NCBI GenBank assembly: GCA_029465975.1
Contig: CM055728.1
Span: 9,663,619-9,727,618, forward strand
Reading direction: 5' to 3'
Length of the DNA: 64,000 nt
Source: Dallia pectoralis
Lineage: Eukaryota > Chordata > Actinopteri > Esociformes > Umbridae
Shown: one piece after another, positions 38,777 through 51,400 of the stretch
How positions within the stretch are numbered: position 1 is the first letter of the stretch
Layout of the letters: each line of letters starts with the position of its first letter
Translations under genes and position numbers: made by a program
Notes under the pieces: generated by a model
What the model saw: the letters and a program-made list of their open reading frames with translations, nothing else
Databases searched by the model: none
Told to the model about the DNA's origin: nothing

Positions 38777-39022
38777 TGCATATGTAATACATGCAATATG
38801 TAATACATAAGCAATATGTAATACATAAGCAATATGTAATACATAAGCAATATGTAATACATAAGCAATATGTAATACATAAGCAATATGTAATACATGC
38901 AATATGTAATAAATAAGCAATATGTAATGCATAAGCAATATGTAATGCATGCAATATGTAATAAATAAGCAATATGTAATGCATAAGCAATATGTAATGC
39001 ATGCAATATGTAATACATAAGC
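38777..39022. repeat. 18-bp (and 16-bp) AT-rich tandem array, about 14 copies
   Basis: The unit is TAATACATAAGCAATATG, with shorter TAATACATGCAATATG copies between. It ends 60 bases before the L1 target duplication. Confidence 0.95.
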
Positions 39023-39785
39023 AAAAGGTCATGCAAAAGCGAATTGATACAAAAATACATTTTGAGTATACATACAAATATGCACATCCTTTTTCTTTTT
39101 TTCATTTCTTTTTTATTGGTGGAAAAAAGGTGCAGACAGTGATTACAATGAGTCACAAGCCAGTGAAGCCACCCGCTACATTTTACATTTTCCTCCCCCT
39201 CCCCAACAAAGACGTAAAACCATACAACAACGATACCTACAACAACAGAAAAAATATATATACATATAAATAAAAGGAAGTAAACAACAGTTAATAATCA
39301 CTCAACAACAAGACATAAAGGACTACACATTTTAAATAAAAAGGACATAAGAACCAGACAAGAAATTAACACTAGTCTCTCTCTCTCTACAAAAACAATA
39401 ATAAAGCTATGCAATACTGGGACAGTCAGATGGAGGGCGGCATCCCAAACAATGATATATATACACATGTATATGCGCACACACATACACACCCACATAA
39501 CATACACACACATAATACATTCATACATGCCGCGCACATGCGCATGCATATACACACACATGCAGGTACACAGAAAAAAAACAACAACACCACCACTACA
39601 AAGGCTCAGATGGAAGAGTGGCCAGGTCTCTGAAATAGGCTATAAAGGGTTGCCATTTGCTGGCAAAACTAGCACTGGAGCCCCTGAGAGTGAACTTGAT
39701 CTTCTCCAATCTCAGATAGGACATAACGTCACTGAGCCAACTAGAGACAGAGAGAGGGTGAACAGATTTCCAGCTGAGGAGGATC

Positions 39786-42700
39786 CTACGGTCGCGCTAC
39801 CAAGGACGCAAAGGCCACGATATCAGCCTGTTTGGAATTCAAATCAGAGAGGACTTTCGGGACACCAAATACAGCTATAAGGGGGCACGGCTGCAGTTGA
39901 ACACCAAGTACCTCAGACAAAATGTTGAAAATAGACTCCCAGTAGTGTCTAAGGGCAGAACATTGGCTAAACATATGAGTATGGTCACATGGGGACAAGT
40001 GACATCTATCACACTCATCTACACTGTCGGGATATATTTTCGCCAATCTTGATTTGGAAAAATGAACTCTGTGCACAACCTTGAACTGTACTAGGCCAAG
40101 ACGAGCCCAGGATTTGTGGAGTGTATTCTGTCTATTGCCCTGCTCCACCACTCTTGTGCGAGCTCAACACCCATCTCCTGCTCCCAAGCAACCCTGGCTC
40201 CGTCGGTAGATCGCTGGTCCAGTGACATTATGCACACATAAAGGCGAGAGATTAGTCCTTTCTGCTGAGGCAGTAAGCCCAACAACTCATCCCATGGCTG
40301 GGCAGGGGGTGGAGCAGGGAAGCCAGAGAAGAGAGCGGAAGCACAATGTCTAACTTGGAGGTAGCGGAAGAAGTGAGATGGAGGTAAAGAGTGTTTAGAC
40401 GCAAGATGGGCAAAACTGGGAAAATCACCATTGTTGTAAAGGTCATGAACACGTCCTAACACCCCTCCTCGCCCAAAGGGAAAACGCATTGTCAATTAGG
40501 GACGGCGGGAATAGATGATTATTGCCAATGGGACTTTTGGTGGATGGAGTGGAGAACCCAAAGTGACGTCGAAATTGGTACCAAATCTTAAGTGTTGAAA
40601 GTACCACCGGGTTGCAGGTGTAGCGAGAAGGACGTGCCGGCAATGGAGAACAAAGTAGGGCGGGTAGGGATGTAGCAGTGCAAGATTGTGTCTCAAGGCG
40701 GCACCAAGGGATATCAGGCGTATGTAGCCAGAATGGCAACTTGTGAAAGTTGGCAGCCCAGTAATAGTACAAAAAGTTGGGCATAGCCAAACCGCCCCTA
40801 AATTTGCATGTCTGAAGCAAGGACCTACCAACTCTCGGAACCCCCTCCCATACAAATGCGGAAACAGCCTGATTGATCGTTTTAAAAAATGATTTCGGTA
40901 AGAATAGCGGAATAGAGTGAAATAGATAAAGAAATTTGGGGAGACAATTCATCTTTACAGCATTAATCCTGCCTATAAGCGATAATGGTAAGCTACCCCA
41001 TCTCTGAAAGTCTGACTTCATCAGTGTAAGAAGTGGAGCAAAGTTTGCCAAAAAAAGAGAAGGTAATGAGCGGGTTATTTTTACTCCAAGATACACAAAA
41101 CCAGTGTGACTAAGCTGGAAGGGCAAATCAGTGGGTCGTAGACATTGTGCAGCAGGATTAACCGGGAAGCACTCACTCTTCTGAAGGTTCAGCTTGAAGC
41201 CGGAGAAGGAACGAAAGTTGTCCAGAACAGAAAGGACTGAGGGCAGGCAAGCCACAGGGTCACTGACATAGAGTAAGAGGTCATCAGCATAAAGTGACAG
41301 TTTATGGTCAATCCCCTCTCGTGTGATGCCACGAAACGAGGCAGATGTCCGTAAGGCTATCGACAGAGGCTCAATAGCGATGGCAAACAAAAGTGGGGAC
41401 AGCGGACAGCCCTGTCTGGTCCCACGTTCGAGGGCAAAATACTCAGAACCGATGCCATTAGTAAAGACACTGGCAAGAGGAGATTTATAAAGAACACGTA
41501 TCCAAGAGTTAAATTTTTCTCCAAAACCAAATTTTCTAAGAACAGCGAATAGGTATTCCCATTCGATCCTATCGAAAGCCTTTTCCGCATCTAGTGAGAA
41601 TACCAACTCAGGGGAAGCCGAGACATTCTTGGAATAAATAATATTAAATAGCGTTCGGATGTTAGAGATGGAATGTCTCCCTTTAATAAAACCAATTTGT
41701 TCCTCCGATACGATCCCCGGTAAGACTGCCTCCAGACGATTCTCGATCAACTTTGCCAGCACTTTTACATCAACATTAAGCAGGCTTAATGGCCTGTATG
41801 AGGAGCATGAAGTAGGGTCCCTTCCTTTCTTAAGGAGGAGTGCGATAGATGCTTGAGTCAAGGTCTGTGGTAACGATCCACGTTCCAGTGACTCATTGTA
41901 AACTGACAAGAGTAGTGGTGCCAGCTGAGCTTGGAATTTCTTAAAGAACTCTGTCGGATAGCCGTCAGGCCCCGGAGCTTTGTTACTCTGCATTGACCTG
42001 ATAGATGCAGTAACCTCCTCAAGGCTAAGAAGAGAATCCAGATGTGCTGCCACCACAGGGTCAACAGTGGGGGAATCCAGGCCACCCAGGAACGTCGCCA
42101 TGTTTGTTGAGTCGGACGGGAATCCTGAAGAGTACAGGGAGGAGTAGAAGGACTTAAAAGTATTATTGATCTCCTTAGGGTCAGATACCAAATTAACAGA
42201 AGCATCTGTAATTTGGTGAATTAAGCGAGAAGAGGCACGTCGTTTTAGTTGGTGTGCTAACAACAGGCTTGCCTTGTCCCGATGCTCATAATAAGTAGCA
42301 CGTGAATGTAGCAGTAACCGCTCTGCATCTTTAGTTGACAAGAGGTTAAATTCTGACTGGAGGTTTAAGCGCTGCTTTTACAGTTCTGGGGACGGTATCA
42401 GGGCATATTGACGATCCAGGTCAAGAATGGCTCCAGAGAGTTCCTCCAGCCTGGCCCTACGGGTCCTGTTTAAGTGAGCCGAGTAAGAAATAATGACCCC
42501 TCTAAGATAGGCCTTAAGTGATTCCCAGAGTAGAGAGTGAAAGGTCGAGCCCATCCGGTTCAAAGCAAGAAAATTATCAATGGAGGTGGAGATAAGGGAA
42601 CAAAAGTCAGCATTGGACAGGAGAAGAGAATTGAACCTCCAGCAGGGAGGGGGGCGAGTGTGTGCCGATAAAACTATATCAAGAGAAACGGGTGCATGAT

Positions 42701-43415
42701 CTGAGATGACAATGGGTAGGTACTCAGACGACGCCACCTGGGGCAGTAACGCACGATCAATAAAAAAGTAGTCAATACGGGAGTAGGAGTGATGCACATG
42801 CAAAAAAACGAATATCGTCTTGCATGGGGGTTCTGAAATCTCCATGGATCCACACAGCCATTCTGAGCCATGAAATCCGAAAAAGATTTAGACATGGCAG
42901 ACGGGGACGTTGTGACGGAGCTGGAGCGATCTAAAACTGGGGAAACAGAACAATTCAGGTCACCTCCAAAAATCAGAAAATGTGTGTTAAGAGACGGGAT
43001 AGTCCCCAACAGACTGTTGGCAAAGTCAGCATTATCAAAGTTAGGAGCGTATACATTGACCAATAATACAGGCGTGAGCCAGATGGTGCCCGTTATGATT
43101 AAATATCTACCATTGGGGTCAGAAATAACATTACTTGCTGAGAAGTTCACTTTAGTGCCAACCATAATTGCAACCCCTCTGGCTTTGGAATTAAAACCTG
43201 AGTGAAAGACCTGACCAAACCTTGAGTTTCGCAACCTGAAGTGATCCTTTATACGTAGATGAGTCTCCTGTAAGAACACCACATCCGCTCTCAGCTGCTT
43301 AAGATTGGAAAAAGACCCCATACCTCTTAACAGTGGTGTTCATCGATCGAACGTTCCAGGATATAAACTTTATCGGAGCGTGTGAGCCCACTCTGGCATC
43401 ACCCGTACCAGCCAT
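39786..43415 (-). pseudogene. L1 ORF2 (APE endonuclease plus reverse transcriptase), multiply broken
   Basis: ORF2p nicks the target and primes reverse transcription there. The start at 43415 gives MAGTGDARVG, then ISWNVRSMN. Endonuclease motifs follow: LQETH, VYAPN, GGDLN, RIDYFFID and SDHAPV. Reverse transcriptase blocks follow: NKAPGPDGYPTEFFK, SYRPLSLLNVD, SLDAEKAFDRIEW, GTRQGCPLSPLLFAIAIEPL and the catalytic LYADDLLLY. The end carries a Cys/His motif (CDRCHLSPCDHTHMFSQC), as in the L1 C-terminus. Breaks: a frameshift near 43318, a frameshift in an A7 run near 42805, an in-frame TAA near 42378, and frameshifts near 40460 and near 40100-40150. The 632-codon block 42341-40443 that holds the reverse transcriptase is uninterrupted. 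About 1210 codons in all, close to full length. Confidence 0.9.
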
Positions 43416-44356
43416 GTAAATGATGATAAAAGGAAAATGAGAGAAACATTGCACCATGTCCAGCATTACATAAGAGATGAGGAGACACACACACAAAAAA
43501 CATGAGAAAAGAATAATACCAGAAACAAACAAAACATTTAGACAACATATAGACACTCACATATACACAGATACCCCATAACCAACCCTCCCCCCTCCCG
43601 CCCAATCCCAAAGTCTCCCTGCATCCAGGAGACAGCAGGATGAAACAGTCGCAGCTACGGTGCATGTTAAAGAGCTCTCCTACGTTCCCATGTAGGGGTC
43701 CCGCGACATATTGAGAAAAATATCAGGAAAACAAACTTAACTAAACACTCAAAAATAGCAAAACAGGGAATCCAATAACCAAAACTATACAGAAATGTAC
43801 AACAATCGGGTACATCAAAACCAACGTGTCCCGATTAAGTCAGAGTCAAATTAATAGAAGCCATGCAGGCCGAACGTCAATAAAAGCATAATAACCAATG
43901 GGTGCACAAATGCGCGCGTCCGCAACACCGCTCCCCACCGCAAATGGCTAAAACATTTAAACAGGATAAGACCTGATGGGAAAGAGTATTACAAACACGC
44001 ACATCCATACACACACACATCCTCAAATAAAAACGTATTGAATGCAAATTGCATAAATAAGTATGAACTACTATGTTAATGTGGATTTGCGTAGTAAAAG
44101 GACGAGTCTAACGTATACGGATCAGGCACAAAAATAGACGCAAACACAACTTGAATGCAGTGCAACTTTAACTAACCTGAACAGTAGCCAACCAATTACG
44201 TTTTGCCAGTTAGCAACACAAGGAAATATGCTATTACAGTCATGTAGACTAAGGCTTATTGCATAGAACCCAGTGTGATAGAACCCGTGTAAACATACCT
44301 AAAGGACAGTCCGTAGGCATTAAGCCCACCTAATGGGTAGTCGGAAGGGCCAAGGA

Positions 44357-45183
44357 TCAAAAATGACGGTCGAACCAGCGCTGGGCGTCTTCATAAGAGT
44401 CAAATGTCAGCCTCTCCCCAGCATGCTCCAGAAACAGCCGAGCCGGGAAGCGGAGAGAAAACTTTACTTTTTTTTCGGACAGTCGACGTTTGATGTCCAG
44501 GAACAGGGCTCTCTTCTTGGCGACGCTAGAGGTGAGGTCAGGGAATATAAAAACTTTAATTCCTCGAAAAATAAGCTGATCCCAGCTCTGCCGTCGGAGA
44601 ACTCGTTCCTTGTCCTGGAAGTTGTGAAACCGAACGATGAAAACCTGAGGCTTCGGGTTAACGCCATCCGGCGTGGGGGGAGCACCGATCCGATGAGCCC
44701 TATCCAGCTTTAGTGGGGCAGGAACGAGAGTGGTACCCAGTACCTCCGTGAAAAGCCTGTCATGAAACCAACAGGATCTCCGCGCTCCATCTTCTCCGGT
44801 ATACCGACAATGCGAAGATTACAACGGCGAGAACGGGATTCTAGGTCGTCGGTTTTATCCTTGAGCTGTTGGTTCTCCGAGCTCAACCGGGCCACCGTCT
44901 CCTCCAGGGCCACTATGCGGTCGCTGTAGTCGCACTTGTCGTGTTCAAAAGCATCCATGAGGCGGCCCTGTTCCTCTGCAGTCGACCGAATACCATCCAG
45001 CATGGAGGAGAGAGGGGCTAATGCAGCCTCAACGGCAGGTGTTACAGCTGCTTCAATGGCTGAGTTTAGCTGGGTCTCAAGAACGGATGTTAATTCCGCG
45101 ACCAGGCCTGAACGGAGACTCTGTAAGCTATGCCTGTAGATCCGCGAGTGTGAGCGGATGGGATTGCATGGATTCGGCGCCAT
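44357..45183 (-). pseudogene. L1 ORF1 (nucleic-acid-binding chaperone), one frameshift
   Basis: L1 ORF1p is a trimeric coiled-coil RNA-binding protein that packages element RNA. From Met at 45183 the product has an alanine-rich N-terminal part and heptad-like segments (about residues 60-115, including LEETVARLSSENQQLKDK). The RRM start RRCNLRIVGIPE follows near residue 120. The frame is broken in a T run near 44757-44760. The other frame carries the C-terminal domain (PQVFIVRFHNFQDKERVL, DIKRRLSEKKVKFSLRFPAR, DAQRWFDRHF) to a TGA at 44357. Intact length would be about 276 residues, short for the family but with all parts present. Confidence 0.82.
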
Positions 45184-45417
45184 TGTTAGCCGATTCAGAC
45201 ATTGTGGATGAAGTGCCAGTTGTAGCCCGATTGCCTTTCCTATTCTTCGACATTCAACAGATAAATGTACTATAATGGCTAGAGAATAATTTTATTTATT
45301 ATAAAACTGAGTGTAAAGGGAAAAAAAGTGTTCATAAATGTGCTAATACGCGGGAACCCCTGAGTGCACGACTACTCTCTCCACATGCTAAACCGGAACT
45401 CCGCACATCCTTTTTCT

Positions 45418-47699
45418 ATGTCCTACAGTATTGATTTTTTCACAAGAAAAATATACCTACTTCTGAAAGGGTGTCCAGGGTTGACTGTCTGATGAAAAAA
45501 CATCTAAACATCTTCATCAGTACAGCCCACACAATGAGCGGCATCGGTCAATTTAAATACACAATAAATAGTGTTTAAAGCATAACTACAGATTGCAGAC
45601 TCACAATATAGTTGTGATGTCCTATTATACAGTTGTGACATTTGCATTTAAAGTTTAGAGAATATTAGGAGCGGTTCAAAACATTAGCTAAAGCAATTGA
45701 GAAAAATGGTATGTAGGATGAGAATGTATAGCCTTTAAATACCTAGATAAATGTTATCATCGGACAATGAAACTGCTTGTTTTTAACCTGGCAGCTCTAA
45801 GAGGTACGTCTTGGATCCTGAAGTGTTTCTCTTGGTCTCAGCAGGATCAACTCATGTAGTGATCCGAGGCGATCTAATGTGTTCTCGTACCAGTATCAAC
45901 CAACTCTATGGTTTCTATTGGCACTAATGAATATAAATGGTTAATCCATAGCACACGTACATAACCCAGTCAGTTCTTTAAGTCTGCTGGCTGTGACTGC
46001 CCTGAGACAAAGACAGAGAGGTCGGACGTTCCAGGAGGAATTGAGTTGTAGAAGGTCGTTAATACCTGCTGACGTCCAGAGAGACCATCCCATTGATGTA
46101 TGGTGCCCCACTCCCTAACTAATGCAGTGCAGTGATCCTCAGGCATCTGGGTCAACACGGAGACTGAGGTAATGTTTCCTCTCCCGACACGCACACACAC
46201 ACACAAATTAGTGCAATCTGTGTTTTGAAGCAACACTATAATTGTTTCCATCAGTAGGACGTCATGCATCAGACTGTCTTGAAATATGAAATCCCAGGGA
46301 TTATTGTAACTTGTCTCGGTCACGCCTGGACATGAATGCATTGTAAGGTCCATTAATCACATGACGATAAAATTAAGTGATTGAGTTCTACTATAAGCAA
46401 GCACGTTTATTTATATGGCACTACTAATTCATATGGAAGAAATTCATTGTGCTTTACAAAGAAAATAAATGAATAAATTCATGTGTTTTATATTAATCTG
46501 ATGAATTACAGTTTTCCAAAACGATTTACTGCACAGCCTGTTCTACCAAGGCTTGTTTGCCATAAAGTCGATTGTATAAAAAGTTGTAAGCAGGGTTGGG
46601 TAGGTTACTAGAAAAAATAAAATCATTTAAAAGTACAAGTTAATGGTCCAAAGTTGTAATCAATGACAACATTACTCAGACTCAGTAATGCATTGTGGTT
46701 ACTTTGGTATAACTGTCCAAACGAGGGCTAGAAATGTCAGCGTAAACGTTTTTTCCAAGTTTTCATCAGTACTTGGCTTTTTTCATCAGATGAGGAGTTC
46801 CAAATTATTATTTTACCAGGTCATTTTGGTCATATTTAGAAAATTCCTCACCACGTTTGCCTATTAGCTCTGTTTAGGTTTTTCTCCCCTTGCAGGACTC
46901 ATGGGTCCAAAGTGTTGTTGAAAAAGATGCTGCTTTACAAGATCAGGGTTCTAAAGTGGGGTTCGGGGCTTAGTCATTAACAATGGTTGCCTCGTCTCCT
47001 CATGGCGGCGTGGGTGTCTCTCCTTCAAAATTGTGTCGGTTAGGCCATTATAAAAAATATTAGCACTAATTACATTCTTTAATACAAGTCCACGTGTCAC
47101 AAGAAATTGGGGAGTTTAGGCTATAATTAAACCATCATTAATACGGGGGCAGCGTGCTATTCACATTATTGAACATTAAAGACAGTGAAATCTGTGGCTT
47201 ACTGCTCATGCACTGCACACAGCGTATGTGTCTCCAATACTGTTCCCAGAGAGCTACTGTCTTTGTTGTTTTCACATCGCCCCATGTGTTTGCAACCTCA
47301 TTTAGTAATTAACTGTCTAATTCTTAGCATTTGTTAAAAATTAGGGCCACACTGAAAACAACCAGGACAGCAGCTCTCCAGGAGCAAGTTCTATCTGAAA
47401 GTATACATTTATTAACACAAATACTAGAAGCCCATGGTCAAACACATTTTTGTCCTCCTTACTAGTTCTGTCTATCTTCTATCTAGGTAATAGGCCTATC
47501 TTGTTTTAATAGTTTCTGTAGTTAGATCACAATGTTGATACTGTAACGGATAAGAGTTTGTGTGAGTAACATGTTAACCACCCTGGTTGTTATAATGTAT
47601 CTGGTGGAGGCGGGACCGGTTTAGTCTCAGCCTGTCGTGCCTGTTGTGGCAGGATTGCCTGTGGGCCCATTTACAACAACACTTAGGTTGCATGAATGT
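45418..47699. other. stretch between the L1 and the nup210 promoter; one unexplained minus-strand frame
   Basis: A 127-codon minus-strand frame (45970-46353) contains TSVSVLTQMPEDHCTALVRE-like and SGRQQVLTTFYNSIPPGTSD text. It is not obviously low-complexity apart from a CA run, but I do not recognise it. It lacks flanking exons and may be part of an old repeat. The dispersed-repeat fragment at 46580 is also here. Confidence 0.35.
46580..46725 (+). repeat. fragment resembling a dispersed teleost repeat (GGGTTGGGTAGGTTACT type)
   Basis: The start AGCAGGGTTGGGTAGGTTAC, followed by AAGTACAAGTTAATGG and an ATTACTCAGACTCAG stretch, resembles the ends of a very common fish non-autonomous DNA element. 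The other end was not found, so the family is uncertain. Confidence 0.35.
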
Positions 47700-48282
47700 T
47701 TCTGGCATAAGTGTAACTTCTGCAACTTTAAGCACGCGTCATCCACGCTTTACATTGTAACGTCTGCAACTTTAAGCACGCGTCATCCACGCTTAACACC
47801 CCCTTTTGTGTAAATGACGTACACGGACTCCCAGCATGCACGCCGTACTGCCAATTATTTGTAATGGCGGGTATTTCTACAAGTCCTGTGAATTATATTG
47901 GCTGTCTATTTATGTATTTTTATCCAGAATTTAGACGATAGAGAGTAAACATCTACTGTCTATTTTCTGTGAAGGCATCGTATAACCTGCACAGAAAAGG
48001 ACATTTCGAGGAACAGCCGTAAATATCAGAGTCATGCTGCCGGTGTTCACGGTTACTTTCACTATTTGAAACTAAGTATTCATGTTTAGGACATGTGGCT
48101 ACTGTAAATTGTTACAATAAGATATTAATTAAATGTAATTCTCACCTCTTGGTGATCATTCACGGGAGAAAGTAATGACCAATCTTCAATAATTAATTGA
48201 AGATAAACAATGCACTGTAATTAACATATTTTATTTAGCATTTTTAATTGGACTGCAATCTGCCATCTATGTAGTAAACAAA
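47700..48282 (+). promoter_or_regulatory. nup210: likely nup210 promoter and 5' UTR region
   Basis: This stretch lies directly upstream of the nup210 ATG. It holds a 44-bp tandem duplication (copies at 47713-47750 and 47757-47794 match at 37 of 38 bases) with ACGCGTCATCC in each copy. A TGACGT core resembling a CREB/ATF site lies at about 47815-47820. TCCCAGCATGCA at 47829-47840 resembles the ZNF143/THAP11 element of housekeeping promoters. No TATA box is obvious. The start of transcription cannot be read from the sequence, so assignment as promoter is by position and motif only. Confidence 0.45.
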
Positions 48283-48449
48283 ATGGCTATTTTTGAGTTT
48301 AGTTCGCTGTCAATTATTTTGTTGTTGATGACAAGTTCCATTGAAACGACGCGTGGCTCCAAGTTGAATATTCCTAAAGTGTTATTGCCACTTGCCCGAA
48401 GCACCAGAATAAACTTCACTTTAGAGGCATCTGAAGGTTGTTACAGATG
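48283..48449 (+). CDS. nup210: nup210 coding exon 1 (signal peptide and mature N-terminus)
   Basis: The exon has 55 codons plus two bases (TG of a Trp codon). It encodes a hydrophobic signal peptide (core around SIILLLMTSS), then KLNIPKVLLP and NFTLEASEGCYR, the conserved start of mature gp210. The donor is ATG/GTAAGT. The start is the first ATG of the open frame, and the next downstream Met (residue 16) would remove half the signal peptide. A possible acceptor (TAG at about 48273) a few bases upstream leaves room for a separate 5' UTR exon. Confidence 0.93.
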
Positions 48450-51400
48450 GTAAGTCAGCCTAAATATCCGTGCATACATTGTATATATAGGAGATTAGGG
48501 GATTGCTTTGCATGATTCCTGCCTGTTCTGTATCATCTCACAAGGTCACAGCACATGCGTAGTTTGAATAACACCGTGGCATATTCAAAACTGAAATCAG
48601 AATATTTGTTTGACAAAAGTCAAGTGCTTTATGGATTCGATCTTTTTGGCTTTGATTTGGTCAAACACCCATTGGCTTATCTATCGGATGCACGTGTAAA
48701 TAAGCTCAACCGCTACCACCTGTGACACAACATGGACTGTTCAAGTGTGATTGTCAGCAGCATCTGTTCAGTTGTCCCCACAGCATGAACTGTGCACAAA
48801 CACACTCAATATATAGCTACAATACAACAACAACGATCTATTAGATGTAATTGTACAGCCAGTCATGACATTTCCGGTGATTTTTTTAGCTCCTATCGGG
48901 TTCTTTGGGGGAAATAAGAACTCATGTATTTAACCAGACTATGCTGAAATCGTCAACAATCACCATGATGAAAGCCAAACACCAATGTTTCTGGAGTCAC
49001 TTGTTAATCCAAACTGTAATTTCCTCCAGAAAGTGTCTGAATACCTTTGGTCCCTGCAGGTCTTCAACTAGACCAGAGGTAGCCAGCATAGAGGCTGTGG
49101 AACAAGACAACAGCAGGCAGTGCTCCCAGATGGCTGTCCTCCAAGCTCGGTCAACCCAGCCCTCTAGACTGACAAGCATCATCCTGGCAGAGGATGTTGG
49201 TCAGTACAGTATATTTATTTTAAATATGCTTTCCTCAGTTATTGGCCCTCCAACATTTAGTAGTTTCGGTCCCTTTGCCCGGGTGTCTTTTAAAACAAAG
49301 GCTGTCGGTTTTTGCCTTAAAGTCTCCTAGTACTTGGAGTCTGTGTTGATACGTGTCCTAATACGTTTTCCACGGTCTCTGCAGGTTAAAACAGACCCAG
49401 AACAATACAGATCAATCACCATGCCTCACTAGAGAAATGTCATTATTTTTTACATGTCCATGGCTCAATTTGATCCAGCTGTGATCCCTGGAGGTCTCTT
49501 TGGCATTGGAATCATCATTTTAACTGTACCTGGGGGCAAAATACTCATGCCTCTTCACCCAGGCTGTCTGAATTCATGAATTGAAACTGTGCGTCCCAAG
49601 GCGTAAACGCTGCATTGCAAGTATGAACTTCAAAACACTTTGAACTAAGACCAAAATAACCTGTAAATTACGGTTGGGCCAATAGACGATGCCATCGTCC
49701 ATCGCTGATGGCTAACAGCCATCACAACGTTGAGCAGGCATCGGGATTCCATCGTGGCTTCGTCAAACAAGAACATTTTAGTTTATCACACTGTACCGCC
49801 AGGACAACGCATGTTTTACTTTCCACGCAATCAGTAATTCTTTTTTTTACATTTATTTAAATATAGTCTTCCTGTTGCTTCAGAAAACCAGGGGGTCGAG
49901 TTTTTATTTGTAATGGCCAAGCTGAGGCTAATTGCCTGTCCGGACTTCAGCGACTTTTGTGATAAGGTTTTAATAGCCCCGATGGACAAATAAAATGTTT
50001 TATATGCTGTAAAAAGTAATAAAATAATGAAGTTGTTTACAGACCTTTACAGAAAAAAACTGAACATGAGCTTTATAGGATAACACTTTGGATTTTCATT
50101 TTATTTTCAAAAACATCAAGTTCAATGAACACAATTTATTTTAAACAGGCAAGAATGTTATCTGAAAAAAAAAAAGAATTATTGCCTTTTGCCGGAACTA
50201 AACAAAGTATACAACAACAAAATAATTGTAATAGGACTGGTGAAATTTGATTAAATAGAAGACACTAAGGCTTTTAAATAGGACTACTTGCGTCATGGTT
50301 TTACGATGACTAACCGTTTTTACAAATCAAAAGAAAAGCTTTCTGGCCAGAAATACGAACATTTTCTCTTTTCTGGCTTTAATGGGCTGTGGAGTAACAC
50401 CCTCAGTGGAGTAACACCCTCAGTGGAGTAACACCCTTACCCGCTGTGCTGAACACACATTTCACTAAGGGCACTGGTAACACAAATGCACAAATATTTA
50501 CGTTCGTAACTGGATGTCTTTTGCGCAAATTACATGAGCACACATCCTGCACACCCCTTCTGAAGTGTCTCTGGGCTGTCTTCTTTCATTGGGCTTAAAA
50601 GTCTTAAAGACAGATAGGCCAAACTAGTACCTTTTTACAGACCAGATTTGTCGATGCCATTATGAGAATCAGAAAAGTGTTTAATCGCCATGAATGTGTG
50701 AACAGACAAGGAATTTAATTTGTCAGGAAGGTGCTTACATACAACATATGAATAGAACAATATAAATTATACTAAGGGGGTGAGGGCTATAGGGATATTA
50801 GATCCTGACTAGTACGCATAAAGGCTATACTGAGAAAAAAGTAAGGAAAGACTAGGTAAGGGATGAGTGAAATGTGCAAATAATATAATTAATAAATGCA
50901 TTTCTGAACAGTAATTTAAAAAATCAATACCCCCCTCCGGACGATACCATTGTTTTCAACTGAAGTGATACGTCCTATTTTTTTACCGGGTCAATTTTGT
51001 TTACAACGGTACAAATCTGCGTTTCAAGGTTTCTACATTTCAAAGTATTCAACACAAGGCCAGAAGAGCCACTTCGCATTCACTAGCTATCAATGACATC
51101 ATTGCCGAATAACTGAGCCTGCAAAAAACAGTGGCTGCAAAAAATTATTAGTATAGTGTAGGGCTGTCACGATAACTACTTTTGGTTGTGCGATATATTG
51201 CAACAAAATTAATTGCGATAAACAATATTATTGCGATTTTTTTCAGAATGTTGTCTTTGACTTAAATGTACAAGGATGGAATGGCAGTTTGGGAGATGTG
51301 TTCGTACTGTTTCTCAAAGGTTTGCAGCATATTTTTAAATGCTGTTTTTTCGACCGTGTTTAATGGCTGCATCTCTTTGGCTATGTAGCGAGTTAGCTAT

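Larger units (their letters stand above)
39097..45402 (-). mobile_element. near full-length L1-type LINE (non-LTR retrotransposon), flanked by a 15-bp target duplication
   Basis: The element is read on the minus strand from 45402 to an A-rich 3' end at 39097. Perfect direct copies of GCACATCCTTTTTCT flank it at 39082-39096 and 45403-45417, which fixes both ends. In order it holds a 5' UTR of about 220 bases, ORF1 (45183-44357), an inter-ORF region of about 940 bases, ORF2 (43415-39786: endonuclease, reverse transcriptase, Cys-rich C-terminus) and a 3' UTR with an AC-rich stretch near 39450-39560. Two ORFs with an APE-type endonuclease are typical of teleost L1/Tx1 elements. It is decayed by at least one lesion in ORF1 and five in ORF2, so it is no longer autonomous, but the perfect target duplication points to a fairly young insertion. 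Confidence 0.93.

Noticed and set aside
49671..49780. ATCGTCCATCGCTGATGG-type sequence resembling a hAT end in nup210 intron 2
   Set aside because: No matching inverted end or target duplication was found, so it is not listed as an element.
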